Origin: Chthoniobacterales bacterium
GTDB lineage: Bacteria; Verrucomicrobiota; Verrucomicrobiia; Chthoniobacterales; JAATET01
NCBI GenBank assembly: GCA_036569045.1
Contig: DATCRI010000041.1
Location: 1-54,641, forward strand
Reading direction: 5' to 3'
Length of the DNA stretch: 54,641 nt
Shown here: positions 26,479 to 35,623 of the stretch, piece after piece
Numbering within the stretch: position 1 is the stretch's first letter
How the letters are laid out: the number at the start of each line of letters is the position of its first letter
Position numbers and translations under genes: made by a program
The notes under the pieces: model-generated
Told to the model about the DNA's origin: nothing
Databases searched by the model: none
What the model saw: the letters and a program-made list of their open reading frames with translations, nothing else

Positions 26479-29400
26479 TTATGCGGAGACTTCGGCTTTC
26501 GAGCGACGGCGACGGACCGCGAAGAATGCCAGCGCGGCGCCGGAGATCAGGAGCGCCACCGGGGCAGGCTCGGGCACGGCCGAGAAATCCGTGAGCGTTA
26601 CGCCGCTCGCCGTGTAATTGACGACGAACGATGCCTTCCCGTCCGCCGTAGTGAGCCGCATGCCGTTTGCCGCATTCGCAAACTGTCCGTGCAGGGTGCC
26701 GCCATTTCCGAGGACGATCTCAAACGAATCGTCCGCGGTGATCTGATTCTCGAATCCGCCGATGAGAGTGAGCGTGAGGGTGCCCCCGAGCGTGAGCGAA
26801 GTGCCGGAGGTCTGCGTGAGCACGTCGTAGCCCGAACCGGCCGCGAGGCCGCCAATCTCGAAGAACGATTGCGCGGTCGAGGTGAGCGTGAAATTGCCCG
26901 CGATGGAGATTCCGCCCGCGGAGTGCCCGGGAGAGAAGGTTCCCGCCACGGTGGTGGCGCCGGCGATCGATCCCGATCCGACGAGACTGCCCGCCTGGAT
27001 CGAGAGGGAGGTTGCCGAGAGAAGTCCGCCGCCCGATCCGAGATCGGTGCTGCCCGCCGTCTGGGTGTAAGCGCCCGAGACCGCAAGGTGCGTGCCGGCG
27101 CCATCCACGGAGACCGTCCCGGAATTCGTCAGCGATCCGACGGTTGTAAAGGACCGTCCCGCCGAGAGGCGAAATGCGCCCTGGTTATTCGCGAGAGTGC
27201 TTATGTTTGTGAACACGGAGTTCGCCCCGGCCAGCCGGACGTCGCCCTTGTTCGTCACGATATTTCCGACGGTGGGAAGCGAGAGCGTCGCGAGGTTTCC
27301 GACGATCCAGGTGCCGCCGGTCAGCGTCGTCCCGGAAACCTGCGCCAGCGCGGCTTTCACCACGAGCGTGCCCGACTGGACACTTACCGTGCCGGAGTTA
27401 CTGAATGCCACGCCGATCGTGGAGCTGCCCGTCCCGGCGGATTTGATGAGGGTGCCGGTGTTGTTGAACGCGGACGCCACCTCGCCAATCTGCTCGATCG
27501 TGCGGTCGTTCTGCAAATCGAAGGTGCCGTGGTTGTTGATCACCGCGCCGGAGTCGAGGAAGAGATCGCCGATACCCTTCCACGTGGACGTTTTGCCTGC
27601 TCCGAGGTTCAGCGTGCGACCGCTAAGGCCGCCGCCGATCCCCTGGAAGTTGAGGGTCATTCCCCCGTTGGCATTGAGCACGCTGGCACCGGAGAGCGTT
27701 CCCCCCTGCCAGTCGAACAAGCCGGAGACAAGGAGGTCGGCCGAGCCCGTGAGGGTGCCTCCCGTCAGCGTCAAAGATCCGCTGCTCGCCGAGGACGCCG
27801 GGTGAAGATTGACCGTGCCGCCGCTGATAAGGGTGTCGCCTCCGACCGTGTAGGATCCGCTGATATCCATCGTTCCCGCGCTGAAGCCGATGCTGCCGGC
27901 CCCGACGATCGCGCCGGAACTGCTTCCTCCACCCGCGAAAATCAGCCGGCCGGCCTCGGGATGAATCTCCCCCGTGCTGAGAATCGTCACAAAGATCGAG
28001 GTGGATCCCGTTCCCGCCGACTTGGCGAGGACGCCGCTGTTGAGGAAGGAGGGCTCCGAAAATGTCTGCACGAAAATCGAACGGTCGTTCTGAATGTCGA
28101 AGAGACCGGAATTTTTGATCGTGGCGCCGGTTTCGAGCGAGATGTCTCCCGTGCCCAGCCATGTCGTCGTGTGGTTGGCAGCGAGGTTGAGCGTGCGCTG
28201 GCTGAGCGTGCCGGTATTGCTGGCGAGATTGATGACCATTCCGCCGTTCGCGTTGATCACGCTCGCGCCGGTCATGGAACCGCCCGTCCACGTCACCACA
28301 TCGCTGGCATTAATGACGGCTGTTCCGCCGACGACGCCTCCATTCACGGTGAGCTTGCCAGTCGTCATGGGCGCCGCCGTATTGAAGTTCACGACCGAGC
28401 CGCCGCCGATCTTCGTCTCCCCGGCGACCTGATACGAACCCGTAATCGTCATAACCTTGCCGTCTCCGCCGAAGGCGACCGCGCCAGCACCCTGCATCGT
28501 GCCGGTGCTCGTTCCGCCGCCGTTGAAGGTCAGCGTGCCGCTCTGGACATCGACGACCCCGGAATTCGTGAACGCGATGCCCACCGTCGCCGTCCCGGTG
28601 CCTGCGGTTTTCGTCAGCAGGCCGGTATTGTTGAACGTCGACTGGGCCTGCCCGTTCTGGACCATGGATCGGTCCGCCTGGAAATCGAAGGTGCCATCGT
28701 TGTTGATGGTGGCGCCGGAGAGAAACATGTCCCCCGCCCCGCTCCAGGTGCTCGTCTGGCCGGCCGCCAGATTCAGCGTGCGCTGATTCAGGCCGAACGT
28801 GCTGCCGGTCACATTGATGGTCAAACCTCCGCCCACGTTGGTGATGCCCGCGCCGCTCATCGCGCCGCCGAGCCACGTCATGGCGCCGGTCACGTTCAGC
28901 GTGGAGGCCCCCGTGATCGCCCCGCCGCTAAGGAGGAGCGATCCCGTGCTCGCGGCCGACGCCGTGTTGAAGGTCACCGTGCCCGCAGTCACTGCGGTCG
29001 CGCCGGTCATGGCAAAACCGCCGGTGAGGTTCATGCTATCGCCGCCGAAACCCACGGTGCCCGCACCGGCGATCGAGCCGCTGCTGGAGCCGCCGCGATT
29101 GAAGTTCAGGGTTCCGCTCTGCACCGCGACGCTGCCGGTGTTCGTGAAGGTGACGTTGATGTTCGTCGCGCCCGTGGCGACGGTCTTCGTCAGCGTTCCG
29201 GAGTTCGAGAGCAGTCCCAGCGTTCCGATATTATTGAACTGCATGGCCCGGTCATTCTGGATGTTGAACGTGCCCGCGTTGCTGAGCGTGGCGCCGGCGC
29301 CGAAGTAGAGATCACCGGCGCCCGTCCACGTCGAAGTTTTTCCCGCTCCGAGATTGAGCGTGCGCTGACTCAGGGTTGCGCCGTTGCTGCCAAAGTTCAG

Positions 29401-29790
29401 GGCCGCGCCTCCGCTGGCATTCAGCACACCGGAGCCGCTCGACGTCCCGGAGTTCCAGGTGAATGTGTCGAGCGCCGTCAGATTTCCCGCGCCGGTGAGC
29501 GTTCCCGCCGCCAGCGTAAACTTCTGGATGGTGACGTCGCTGCCCAGCGTGATCGCGGATCCGTTGCCGAGGAGCGCATCGTAGGTGAAGCCGCCATTGC
29601 CGTTGTTCGGCGCCTGCGCGGTCGCGGGAAGATTCGTCCAGTTGGCCGCGGATTCCCACGATCCGTCCGCCCCGCTCCAGGTCGAGGACACGTTGGCCGC
29701 CTGGAGAGAAAACCCGCAACCCATTGCGGCAACAGCCCAGATCGCCCGGTCAAGGGCGCCGACGGAACGAAACAGAAGACGACGATTCAT
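26479..29790 (-). CDS. Secreted beta-strand-repeat protein with PEP-CTERM-type sorting signal
   Basis: The protein is 1103 aa from ATG 29790. It opens with a basic N-region and hydrophobic signal (RAIWAVAAMGCGFSLQAANV), followed by SSTWSGADGSWESAANWTN, the usual head of autotransporter-associated beta-strand (PATR) proteins. Long Gly/Ser/Thr/Asn-rich repeats follow: QRTLNL recurs at residues 142, 336 and 531 and GRTLNL at 724, a period near 194 residues. The tail is VPEPAPVALLISGAALAFFA then RRRRSK: a PEP motif at about 1072, one membrane span and an Arg cluster. Such tails are cut and the protein anchored or released by an exosortase, none of which is in the window. It is probably a large surface fibre or matrix protein made with the polysaccharide. 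Confidence 0.85.
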   Translation of the reverse strand: MNRRLLFRSVGALDRAIWAVAAMGCGFSLQAANVSSTWSGADGSWESAANWTNLPATAQAPNNGNGGFTYDALLGNGSAITLGSDVTIQKFTLAAGTLTGAGNLTALDTFTWNSGTSSGSGVLNASGGAALNFGSNGATLSQRTLNLGAGKTSTWTGAGDLYFGAGATLSNAGTFNIQNDRAMQFNNIGTLGLLSNSGTLTKTVATGATNINVTFTNTGSVAVQSGTLNFNRGGSSSGSIAGAGTVGFGGDSMNLTGGFAMTGATAVTAGTVTFNTASAASTGSLLLSGGAITGASTLNVTGAMTWLGGAMSGAGITNVGGGLTINVTGSTFGLNQRTLNLAAGQTSTWSGAGDMFLSGATINNDGTFDFQADRSMVQNGQAQSTFNNTGLLTKTAGTGTATVGIAFTNSGVVDVQSGTLTFNGGGTSTGTMQGAGAVAFGGDGKVMTITGSYQVAGETKIGGGSVVNFNTAAPMTTGKLTVNGGVVGGTAVINASDVVTWTGGSMTGASVINANGGMVINLASNTGTLSQRTLNLAANHTTTWLGTGDISLETGATIKNSGLFDIQNDRSIFVQTFSEPSFLNSGVLAKSAGTGSTSIFVTILSTGEIHPEAGRLIFAGGGSSSGAIVGAGSIGFSAGTMDISGSYTVGGDTLISGGTVNLHPASSASSGSLTLTGGTLTGSADLLVSGLFDWQGGTLSGASVLNANGGMTLNFQGIGGGLSGRTLNLGAGKTSTWKGIGDLFLDSGAVINNHGTFDLQNDRTIEQIGEVASAFNNTGTLIKSAGTGSSTIGVAFSNSGTVSVQSGTLVVKAALAQVSGTTLTGGTWIVGNLATLSLPTVGNIVTNKGDVRLAGANSVFTNISTLANNQGAFRLSAGRSFTTVGSLTNSGTVSVDGAGTHLAVSGAYTQTAGSTDLGSGGGLLSATSLSIQAGSLVGSGSIAGATTVAGTFSPGHSAGGISIAGNFTLTSTAQSFFEIGGLAAGSGYDVLTQTSGTSLTLGGTLTLTLIGGFENQITADDSFEIVLGNGGTLHGQFANAANGMRLTTADGKASFVVNYTASGVTLTDFSAVPEPAPVALLISGAALAFFAVRRRRSKAEVSA
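27340..29427 (-). repeat. Four degenerate ~582-bp coding repeats in the PEP-CTERM protein gene
   Basis: The encoded units begin at VLNASGG, ITNVGGG, VINANGG and VLNANGG, each followed by a QRTLNL/GRTLNL block, a TSTW/TTTW block, a DxQNDR-type block and a SAGTG/TATGA block. Spacing is 194, 195 and 193 residues and the fourth unit is incomplete. Units have diverged at DNA level, so they are old duplications. They are a beta-solenoid-like protein repeat and not a CRISPR or mobile element. Confidence 0.8.
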
Positions 29791-29835
29791 ACACAAACGG
29801 AGACAACGCGTGGGACAACGACGAACCGGAGGAAA

Positions 29836-31077
29836 TCAGGCCCGCGAAACTTCAACGCGCTGATTGGAGAGGGCGGAGATCGGGGTGGTCGTCCGAGCGG
29901 CCTGCCCCTGCTTGATCTGGATGAACGGACGCTCCGCCAGACGGTAGAAGACGTAGCCCACCGCAATCGCGAGGGAGATACCGGACACCTTGAAAAGGAC
30001 GTAGGTGGTCAGCGGACTGAAGCCGAGGGGATCAAGCCCATACTGCCACAGGATCTGCAGCAACGGCGCGTGAATCAGGTAGATGCTGTAGGCGAACGTG
30101 CCGACGAAAACGAGCGGCGGCAGCGACAGCGCCCGGCGAAGCCATCCGCGCGGAGTCAGCGCAAGATAGACGAGGAGGGTCATCGCCCAGACGCCGACGA
30201 AATAGTCGATGATCACCGGCCCCACAGTGCCCCCCATGAGTTGCACGCCAAACCGGCTGAGGCCCAGCACCCCGATCGTCAGCGCGATCAAGGCCAGCAA
30301 CCCGGCGCCGCGCACCAGCTTCTCGCGGGAAGACTCTGCCCCGAGCTGGGCAAGTTTTGCTCCGAGCATGCCGAGCGCGAAAAGGCCGACGTATTGCAAC
30401 GTGAAGCCCTTGCCGAAGAGTCCCAAGCAACCGGCTACGATCACCGCAGACGCCGCGAGGCTGATCAACGTCGACCGCAGCGGACCGATTCCGCGCCAGA
30501 GGAGAATCATGGCCGGGAAGAGGAAGTAGATCCACCACTCGAGACTGATCGACCAGTGCGCATGATTGATGGCGCCCGGGTGCATCGAGAAGTTCTGGAG
30601 CAGGAAGAGGTTCGCGATGATGTCCCACCCGCCGACCGGCAGGCTGGCATCCCACGGGGTGTGCGTCTTGTCGCCGATGAACAGGACGATCAGCAGCAGC
30701 GAGACCGCCATGGCCGCGAAGTAAGGCGGCAGGATGCGAATCGCCCGCTTCTTGAAAAACAATCCCGCGCCGCCGCGCAGCACGCCGCCATTCCGCACGA
30801 CCGGGAGCATGAGGCAAAAGCCGGAGAGCACGATGAACAGGTCGACTGCGAAATGCCCAAGATTGTCGTAGAGCGAGAACATCCGGAGGCGATTCGTGAT
30901 CGCGAAGCCGAGCGGCCACTGGTCCCAGTTCGGAAGCCGCGCGTGGCAGCAGACCACGGCGAGCGCCGCGAGGGCGCGAAGGCCATCGAGATAGGCCAGA
31001 TGATAGGCGAGATGATTCGGAGAGGCGCTGCGGGTCGACTGGGAAGCGCCCACGGGGGAATAGGTCATAGTTTTCAT
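29836..31077 (-). CDS. Acyltransferase-3 family membrane protein (OafA-like)
   Basis: The protein is 413 aa from ATG 31077; upstream open sequence in frame is a shadow of the neighbouring GT2. LAYLDGLRALAALAVVCCHA holds the family Arg and His. FAVDLFIVLSGFCLMLPVVR and KKRAIRILPPYFAAMAVSLL follow, and WSISLEWWIYFLFPAMILLW closes the core. About ten membrane spans are evident. It should O-acylate a surface sugar. Overall plan is very like the protein at 9432-10724 (both read FIVLSGxCLMLP and LPPYFA), so the two may be duplicated and modify different residues. It lies 45 bp before the repeat-protein gene. Confidence 0.9.
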   Translation of the reverse strand: MKTMTYSPVGASQSTRSASPNHLAYHLAYLDGLRALAALAVVCCHARLPNWDQWPLGFAITNRLRMFSLYDNLGHFAVDLFIVLSGFCLMLPVVRNGGVLRGGAGLFFKKRAIRILPPYFAAMAVSLLLIVLFIGDKTHTPWDASLPVGGWDIIANLFLLQNFSMHPGAINHAHWSISLEWWIYFLFPAMILLWRGIGPLRSTLISLAASAVIVAGCLGLFGKGFTLQYVGLFALGMLGAKLAQLGAESSREKLVRGAGLLALIALTIGVLGLSRFGVQLMGGTVGPVIIDYFVGVWAMTLLVYLALTPRGWLRRALSLPPLVFVGTFAYSIYLIHAPLLQILWQYGLDPLGFSPLTTYVLFKVSGISLAIAVGYVFYRLAERPFIQIKQGQAARTTTPISALSNQRVEVSRA

Positions 31078-31145
31078 GAACGGATGGGTGGATGTCGGAG
31101 ATGGAAAGGCCCCGGGGACAGCGCCCGCGGGTGCCGCGCCGCGTC

Positions 31146-32051
31146 TCAAGCCCGCAGGCCCTGACGAACGACGTATTGAAAGAGCGACCACGAGCGGTAT
31201 TCGAGCGGGGCCCTGAGAACGCCTGCCGCCGCATGCAGGACGGCGGTCCGGGGCTCGTTGCCCTCGAGCGCCCAGAGCGCCCACTGGCGGAAGACGGAGT
31301 CCTGGTCGTTCACGCTGCCGATGCTGGCGAGTGGTTCGAGGCCATGGGCAAGCCGGGCATCGCGCACCGCCGAGGAAAGTCTTTCGATCTGCGCCGCGCT
31401 GCGGGTCTGGTTGTAGCTCTTCGCGTGCTGGCGGTATTTGAGAAGCACTTCCGGAAGATTGTGGAGGCGCCCCAGTTTCGAGAGACGCAGAAAGAGGTCC
31501 CAGTCTTCGCCGTAGCCGGCGAAGGCCGTGCTGTAGCCGCCGATCTGATCCACGGCCGCCTTGCGACAGGTCACCGTGGGATGAATGAGCGCGCCGCCGT
31601 TTCCGGCGAGCAACTCCGCGAGAATGGCCGCGTGCTTCTCGGGCGGCCGATAGGTTTTCAACCGGCGGCCCCTGGGATCGAGCATGTCGACGCAGGCGCC
31701 GACGCAAACAACCTCGGGATGAGCGCGCAGAAACTCGACCTGCTTCGCAAAGCGATCCGGCGTGCAGAAGTCGTCTCCATCCATGCGGGCAAGGAACTCT
31801 CCCCTCGCCGCGGCGATGGCGTTTTTCAGCGAAGCCACCAGCCCGCTGTTCTTCTGCGTGAGGACCTTCATCCGCGGATCGGCCGCGGCCACGCGCTCGA
31901 GCACTTGCGCGGTGTCATCGGTGGATCCGTCGTTCACCACGATGCACTCGAAGTCGGAGAACGTCTGATTCCTGACGCTGAGCAGAGCTCCTTCGAGGTA
32001 AGTGCCCACGTTGTAAACGGGAATGATGACGCTGAGAACGGGCGTGCTCAT
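31146..32051 (-). CDS. Family 2 glycosyltransferase
   Basis: The protein is 301 aa from ATG 32051, which overlaps the upstream GT4 stop by 4 bp. LSVIIPVYNVGTYLEGALLS, FECIVVNDGSTDDTAQVLE and GEFLARMDGDDFCTPDRFAK (DxD) define the donor half; YGEDWDLFLRLSKLGRL has the ED acceptor-base motif. YRQHAKSYNQTRS is close to the core end. Gap to the next acyltransferase is 68 bp, the largest on this side. Substrate is not predictable. Confidence 0.9.
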   Translation of the reverse strand: MSTPVLSVIIPVYNVGTYLEGALLSVRNQTFSDFECIVVNDGSTDDTAQVLERVAAADPRMKVLTQKNSGLVASLKNAIAAARGEFLARMDGDDFCTPDRFAKQVEFLRAHPEVVCVGACVDMLDPRGRRLKTYRPPEKHAAILAELLAGNGGALIHPTVTCRKAAVDQIGGYSTAFAGYGEDWDLFLRLSKLGRLHNLPEVLLKYRQHAKSYNQTRSAAQIERLSSAVRDARLAHGLEPLASIGSVNDQDSVFRQWALWALEGNEPRTAVLHAAAGVLRAPLEYRSWSLFQYVVRQGLRA

Positions 32052-33331
32052 GAAAGCATCCAGGGTTGTCTGCGGGGACCAGCCTGCCGGCGATGGGCGA
32101 TCGCCCGCTGGTAGCTCGCCTCGATCTGCGGCCCCATCGTGGCCGCGGAATACCGGGCGAGCACCGATTCCCGGGCGGCCTGCCCCATCGTGCGGCAAAG
32201 CGGAACATCCCCCAGCAGGCGGATGACGTGATCCGCGAGTTGCGAGGAATTCTCGGGCGCGATGAGCAGGCCGGTCTTGCCGGGCTCGATCATGTCGCTC
32301 ATGCCGCCGGCATTGCTTCCGACAACCGCGCGAGCCGCCGCCATCGCCTCGAGGCAGACATACGGAAAGTTTTCCCAGACGCTCGGGAAGACCGCGACGC
32401 GGACTTTGCCGAACCAGCCAGGCAGGCTCTCCGAAGGCTGACGTCCGGGAAATTCCGCGGCGATCCCCAGCTTCGCGCAGAGCGCCTGCAGCTGTTCCGC
32501 GGCGTCCTCTCCCCCCTCGAGCGGCGTGCTTTTTCCCACAAAGAGAAAGCGCACTCCGGGCACCGCCTGCGCAATGCGCGGGATCGCCGCCGAGAGGGTC
32601 TTGATGCCTTTGCGCACCTCGAGACGTCCGAAAAAGCCAACCGTGGGGGCTTCGTCCACCGGCGGCACATCGAGCATCACGGGCGATGGCGCGAAGGGAT
32701 TCGGCACATGCGCCACCCGATTCTCAGGAAGCTGCCATTGATCGATCGCGTAGGTGCGCAGAGCCCCGCTGGGACTCACGACTTCATCGCTCTCGCGGGC
32801 GACAGCGAGCTCGCGCATCTCGGTCTCGCGGCCACTCACGATGGCCGGATTCGCGAGTTTCAAATCCGGGAGCGCTTCCCGCTTCCGCAACGCGCCAACG
32901 AACATCCGCAACTGCGGGAGCGCCTCGGCAAATTTCAGGTTCCGCAGGTTCCGGGGCGTGTTGATTTCCGAAAGCAGGCCGGCGGGAGAGTGCATGCGAA
33001 TGACGAGCGGAATTTCCGGAGCAAAGCGGATCGCGAACTCGGCCTCGGCCTGGTATTCGGGAGCCTCGAGCACCTCGAAGGGCGCTTCCGCGTGTCGAAG
33101 GGCGAATGCCAGCCCGGCCGGAAAAGCAAACCGGCAGTTGTCCGTGCAGCCCACCGTGTGAACCTTCACGCCCGAAGGCCGCTCGAACGAGGAGGTCGCC
33201 GCACCACCGGCGAACACCTCCACCTCGTGACCGCGCTCGGCGAGAAGATCCGCCGCCTGGGCCGTGTAGGTCGCGATGCCGCCGTGGGCGGTCTCGGGGG
33301 GGAATTCGAAACTGAGAAAGGCGATGCGCAC
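32048..33331 (-). CDS. Family 4 glycosyltransferase (GTG start)
   Basis: The 427-aa GT-B protein begins MRIAFLSFEFPPETAHGGIA, with the GGIA acceptor loop; the first codon is GTG at 33331. VGFFGRLEVRKGIKTLSAAI opens the donor half and VWENFPYVCLEAMAAARAVV is the donor motif, followed by GGMSDMIEPGKTGLL. It lies 9 bp after the preceding gene and is coupled to the next GT2 by a 4-bp overlap. Specificity is unknown. Confidence 0.88.
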   Translation of the reverse strand: MRIAFLSFEFPPETAHGGIATYTAQAADLLAERGHEVEVFAGGAATSSFERPSGVKVHTVGCTDNCRFAFPAGLAFALRHAEAPFEVLEAPEYQAEAEFAIRFAPEIPLVIRMHSPAGLLSEINTPRNLRNLKFAEALPQLRMFVGALRKREALPDLKLANPAIVSGRETEMRELAVARESDEVVSPSGALRTYAIDQWQLPENRVAHVPNPFAPSPVMLDVPPVDEAPTVGFFGRLEVRKGIKTLSAAIPRIAQAVPGVRFLFVGKSTPLEGGEDAAEQLQALCAKLGIAAEFPGRQPSESLPGWFGKVRVAVFPSVWENFPYVCLEAMAAARAVVGSNAGGMSDMIEPGKTGLLIAPENSSQLADHVIRLLGDVPLCRTMGQAARESVLARYSAATMGPQIEASYQRAIAHRRQAGPRRQPWMLS

Positions 33332-33340
33332 CGATTTCGT

Positions 33341-34315
33341 TCAGGCGAGAAGCACGGCGGACTCGGTCGCCCGCGAATGGGCTCCGATGCCGGTGTCCGG
33401 CTTCGCGAGGAGAAAGCGACTGAGAAGCGCGATTCCCTCCGTGTAAAAATAGTCCCGCACCGGGCCGGCGCTCACGTAATGCCGGGCGACGCAATACGGC
33501 AGCCGCTCGGGCAGGAAACTGACCTCGTGCTCTCCCGAGAGCGCCGTGCCGTTCAGCCGAGTCATTTGCAGCGCGAGAATGGATTGCTCGATGTGCCAGG
33601 AGCGGCGTGGCGTGTCCCAGAATGCCGCGAGGAATCGCTCGGTGAGATCGAGGTCGTGCCAGCCGGCCGGCACGAGGTTCAGGCCGCCGTTGACGTGGTC
33701 CGTGACCGGGCTGCCATACCACTCGGTCAGCTTCCCGAGTCGCGGGAAGTAAAACGTAATGGGATCGTGCATGAACCGCGCGGTCGCCACCGGCGCAGTG
33801 GCCCAGGCGAGGATTTCCTTCGGATCGGCAAAGAACAGCACGTCCGTATCCACGCACACGGCGCGGTCGCCGCGCATGACTTCGGCAAGGAGAAATGCCC
33901 GACGGAAAATCGGATGGTCCGCCGCGGCGCGCTGGCAGGTCGGGTAAGGCGCGAGGAGTTTCGCGAGGATGTCCTGCCCTTCCACGTGAGAGATCACCCG
34001 GAGGCGGGGCAACGCCGCCTTGGCGCGCTCGACGATGGCCGGCGTGAGCGTGCCATCATCGATCCACACCTGGCTCCAGCGGTAGCCGGAGAAATAGTCG
34101 AGGCTGCGGGCCGTCCAGATCGCCATGTCGACAGCCGAGGCGCAGACGAGCGAGACGACGTCGACGTTCAGATTCGGCGCCGCCGGCGCAGGCACGCTGG
34201 CGAGCTTCGGCATCACAACCCGGGCGTAGAAATCGCGCTCGAGCGTTCCGATGCCGCGACCGACCCGCCAGAGCAGCCGGGAAGCGCGTTCCAGATTGCG
34301 AATCACTCGGCTCAT
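33341..34315 (-). CDS. Putative glycosyltransferase of unclassified GT-A type
   Basis: The protein is 324 aa from ATG 34315, which overlaps the Wzt stop by 4 bp. GDRAVCVDTDVLFFADPKEI carries a DxD-like motif. SLVCASAVDMAIWTARSLDY and VWIDDGTLTPAIVERAKAAL resemble an acceptor/donor start, and HVNGGLNLVP follows. No signal peptide. It is only related in pattern to the GT-A proteins at 16211-17137 and 23480-24355. Context makes transfer to the EPS chain likely, but catalysis is unproven. A longer open frame in front is a shadow of the ATPase gene. Confidence 0.65.
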   Translation of the reverse strand: MSRVIRNLERASRLLWRVGRGIGTLERDFYARVVMPKLASVPAPAAPNLNVDVVSLVCASAVDMAIWTARSLDYFSGYRWSQVWIDDGTLTPAIVERAKAALPRLRVISHVEGQDILAKLLAPYPTCQRAAADHPIFRRAFLLAEVMRGDRAVCVDTDVLFFADPKEILAWATAPVATARFMHDPITFYFPRLGKLTEWYGSPVTDHVNGGLNLVPAGWHDLDLTERFLAAFWDTPRRSWHIEQSILALQMTRLNGTALSGEHEVSFLPERLPYCVARHYVSAGPVRDYFYTEGIALLSRFLLAKPDTGIGAHSRATESAVLLA

Positions 34316-35586
34316 GCCACGACGTAATCGGGCTGCACAGAAAGCGTCGTCTTCGGAAGGAGCAGGAGCGCGTCCTGATTCCGGGAGGCTCCAAGCTCCA
34401 TGCCCGCGCCTTCGATGAAGTCGAGATTGCAGATGCCGTGCAGTTCGTCGATGACCTCCGTCTTCGAGGCATCCGCCATCCAGAGCGAAGCGCGCAGCGT
34501 CATCGAGTTGATCGGGATCGGCGGCGTGCGCACGACGAACGTGTTTTTGCCGGCCTCGAGGCGGGCGCCATCCATCACGCGCTGGATGTCGAAATTGAGG
34601 ACCTTCACCTCGTTGGTCGTCTCGAAATAGAGCGCGAGACCGCCCACGGTCGTGGCCTGCTCGGCATTGATCGTGACGGTGAACTCCAACTCGGACCCGG
34701 GGCTCGGGTGGCTGGCGGAGGGATCGCCGACGACGTCGTAACGGAACGATGCGAACTGGGCGACGTTCTTCTTTTTCCGCGGACGGCTGAGCAGATTCAG
34801 GTCGTAACCCGGGGCGAGCACCTGGTCGGTATCCTCGTAATATTTCGGCACGATGCTGGCAGGCGTGCCGTCGGCGATCACCTTGCCCGCGTCCATCAAG
34901 ACGGCGCGATTGCAGAGGCGCATCACCGTTTCCATCGAGTGGCTCACGAAGAGAATCGTGCGGCCCTGCTTGCTGGAAACTTCCTGCATCTTTCCGATGC
35001 ACTTGCGCTGGAAACGCTGGTCACCGACCGCGAGCACCTCGTCGACGATGAGAATCTCGGGCTCGAGATGCGCCGCGACCGCGAAGGCCAGGCGGACATA
35101 CATGCCGCTCGAGTAACGCTTCACCGGCGTGTCGATGAACTTCTCGATCTCGGCGAAGGCGACGATCTCGTCGAACTTCCGGGCGAGCTCGGACTTCTTC
35201 ATGCCGAGGATCGCGCCATTGAGGAAAACGTTCTCCCGGCCGCTGAGTTCGGGATGAAAACCCGTGCCAACCTCGAGCAGACTCGCGACGCGTCCACGAA
35301 GAGTCGCATACCCGCTGGTCGGTTCCGTGATGCGGGAAAGAATCTTCAACGCCGTGCTCTTGCCGGCGCCGTTGCGACCGATCAGGCCGATGACTTCGCC
35401 GGGCTGGACGTCGAACGAAAGGCCGTTCAGCGCCCAGAACTCCCCGCGCTGGGGCTTGGCGTTGTTCCCGCGGCCCGTGATTTTTTTGACGCCTCGCTCC
35501 AGCGCGTCGCGCAGCGAAACGGCCCCGATTTCTCCGAGATTGTAGCGTTTCGACAGGTTGCTGACTTCGATGATTGGCTTGGACAT
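34312..35586 (-). CDS. wzt: Polysaccharide ABC transporter ATP-binding protein with Wzt-type C-domain
   Basis: The 424-aa ATPase has GRNGAGKST (Walker A) at residues 70-78, the ABC signature YSSGM at 158-162, LIVDEVL (Walker B) at 179-185 and the switch His in VSHSMET. Residues from about 265 form a beta-rich C-terminal extension (ELEFTVTINAEQATTVGGLA) like that of Wzt, which in the O8/O9 O-antigen systems recognises the finished, capped glycan. It pairs with the permease 37 bp upstream to export a polysaccharide made in the cytoplasm. It is coupled to the next transferase by a 4-bp overlap. The gene name reflects family, not proven function. Confidence 0.9.
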   Translation of the reverse strand: MSKPIIEVSNLSKRYNLGEIGAVSLRDALERGVKKITGRGNNAKPQRGEFWALNGLSFDVQPGEVIGLIGRNGAGKSTALKILSRITEPTSGYATLRGRVASLLEVGTGFHPELSGRENVFLNGAILGMKKSELARKFDEIVAFAEIEKFIDTPVKRYSSGMYVRLAFAVAAHLEPEILIVDEVLAVGDQRFQRKCIGKMQEVSSKQGRTILFVSHSMETVMRLCNRAVLMDAGKVIADGTPASIVPKYYEDTDQVLAPGYDLNLLSRPRKKKNVAQFASFRYDVVGDPSASHPSPGSELEFTVTINAEQATTVGGLALYFETTNEVKVLNFDIQRVMDGARLEAGKNTFVVRTPPIPINSMTLRASLWMADASKTEVIDELHGICNLDFIEGAGMELGASRNQDALLLLPKTTLSVQPDYVVA

Positions 35587-35623
35587 GGTTTCCCCTATTT
35601 GAAATTTGCGATGCGCGCCGGCG

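Noticed and set aside
27340-29427. Regularly spaced repeats suspected as CRISPR or a mobile array
   Set aside because: The period is about 582 bp, the units are coding and diverged, and the protein repeat explains the pattern.
26689-31164. Plus-strand frame of 1491 codons
   Set aside because: It is the antisense of the repeat protein and part of the acyltransferase. Composition is biased, no family motif is present and the minus-strand proteins are convincing.
31078-31707. N-terminal extension of the acyltransferase frame (and similar extensions of other genes)
   Set aside because: The extension overlaps the neighbouring same-strand gene and carries no family sequence. The internal ATG gives the normal protein start. 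The same reasoning applied to the extended frames at 3269, 9432, 18045, 19166, 20083, 22281, 24666, 31146, 33341 and 49300.
33341-34315. Assignment of a specific glycosyltransferase family or sugar
   Set aside because: Only a DxD-like motif and operon context are visible. Any finer call would be invented.
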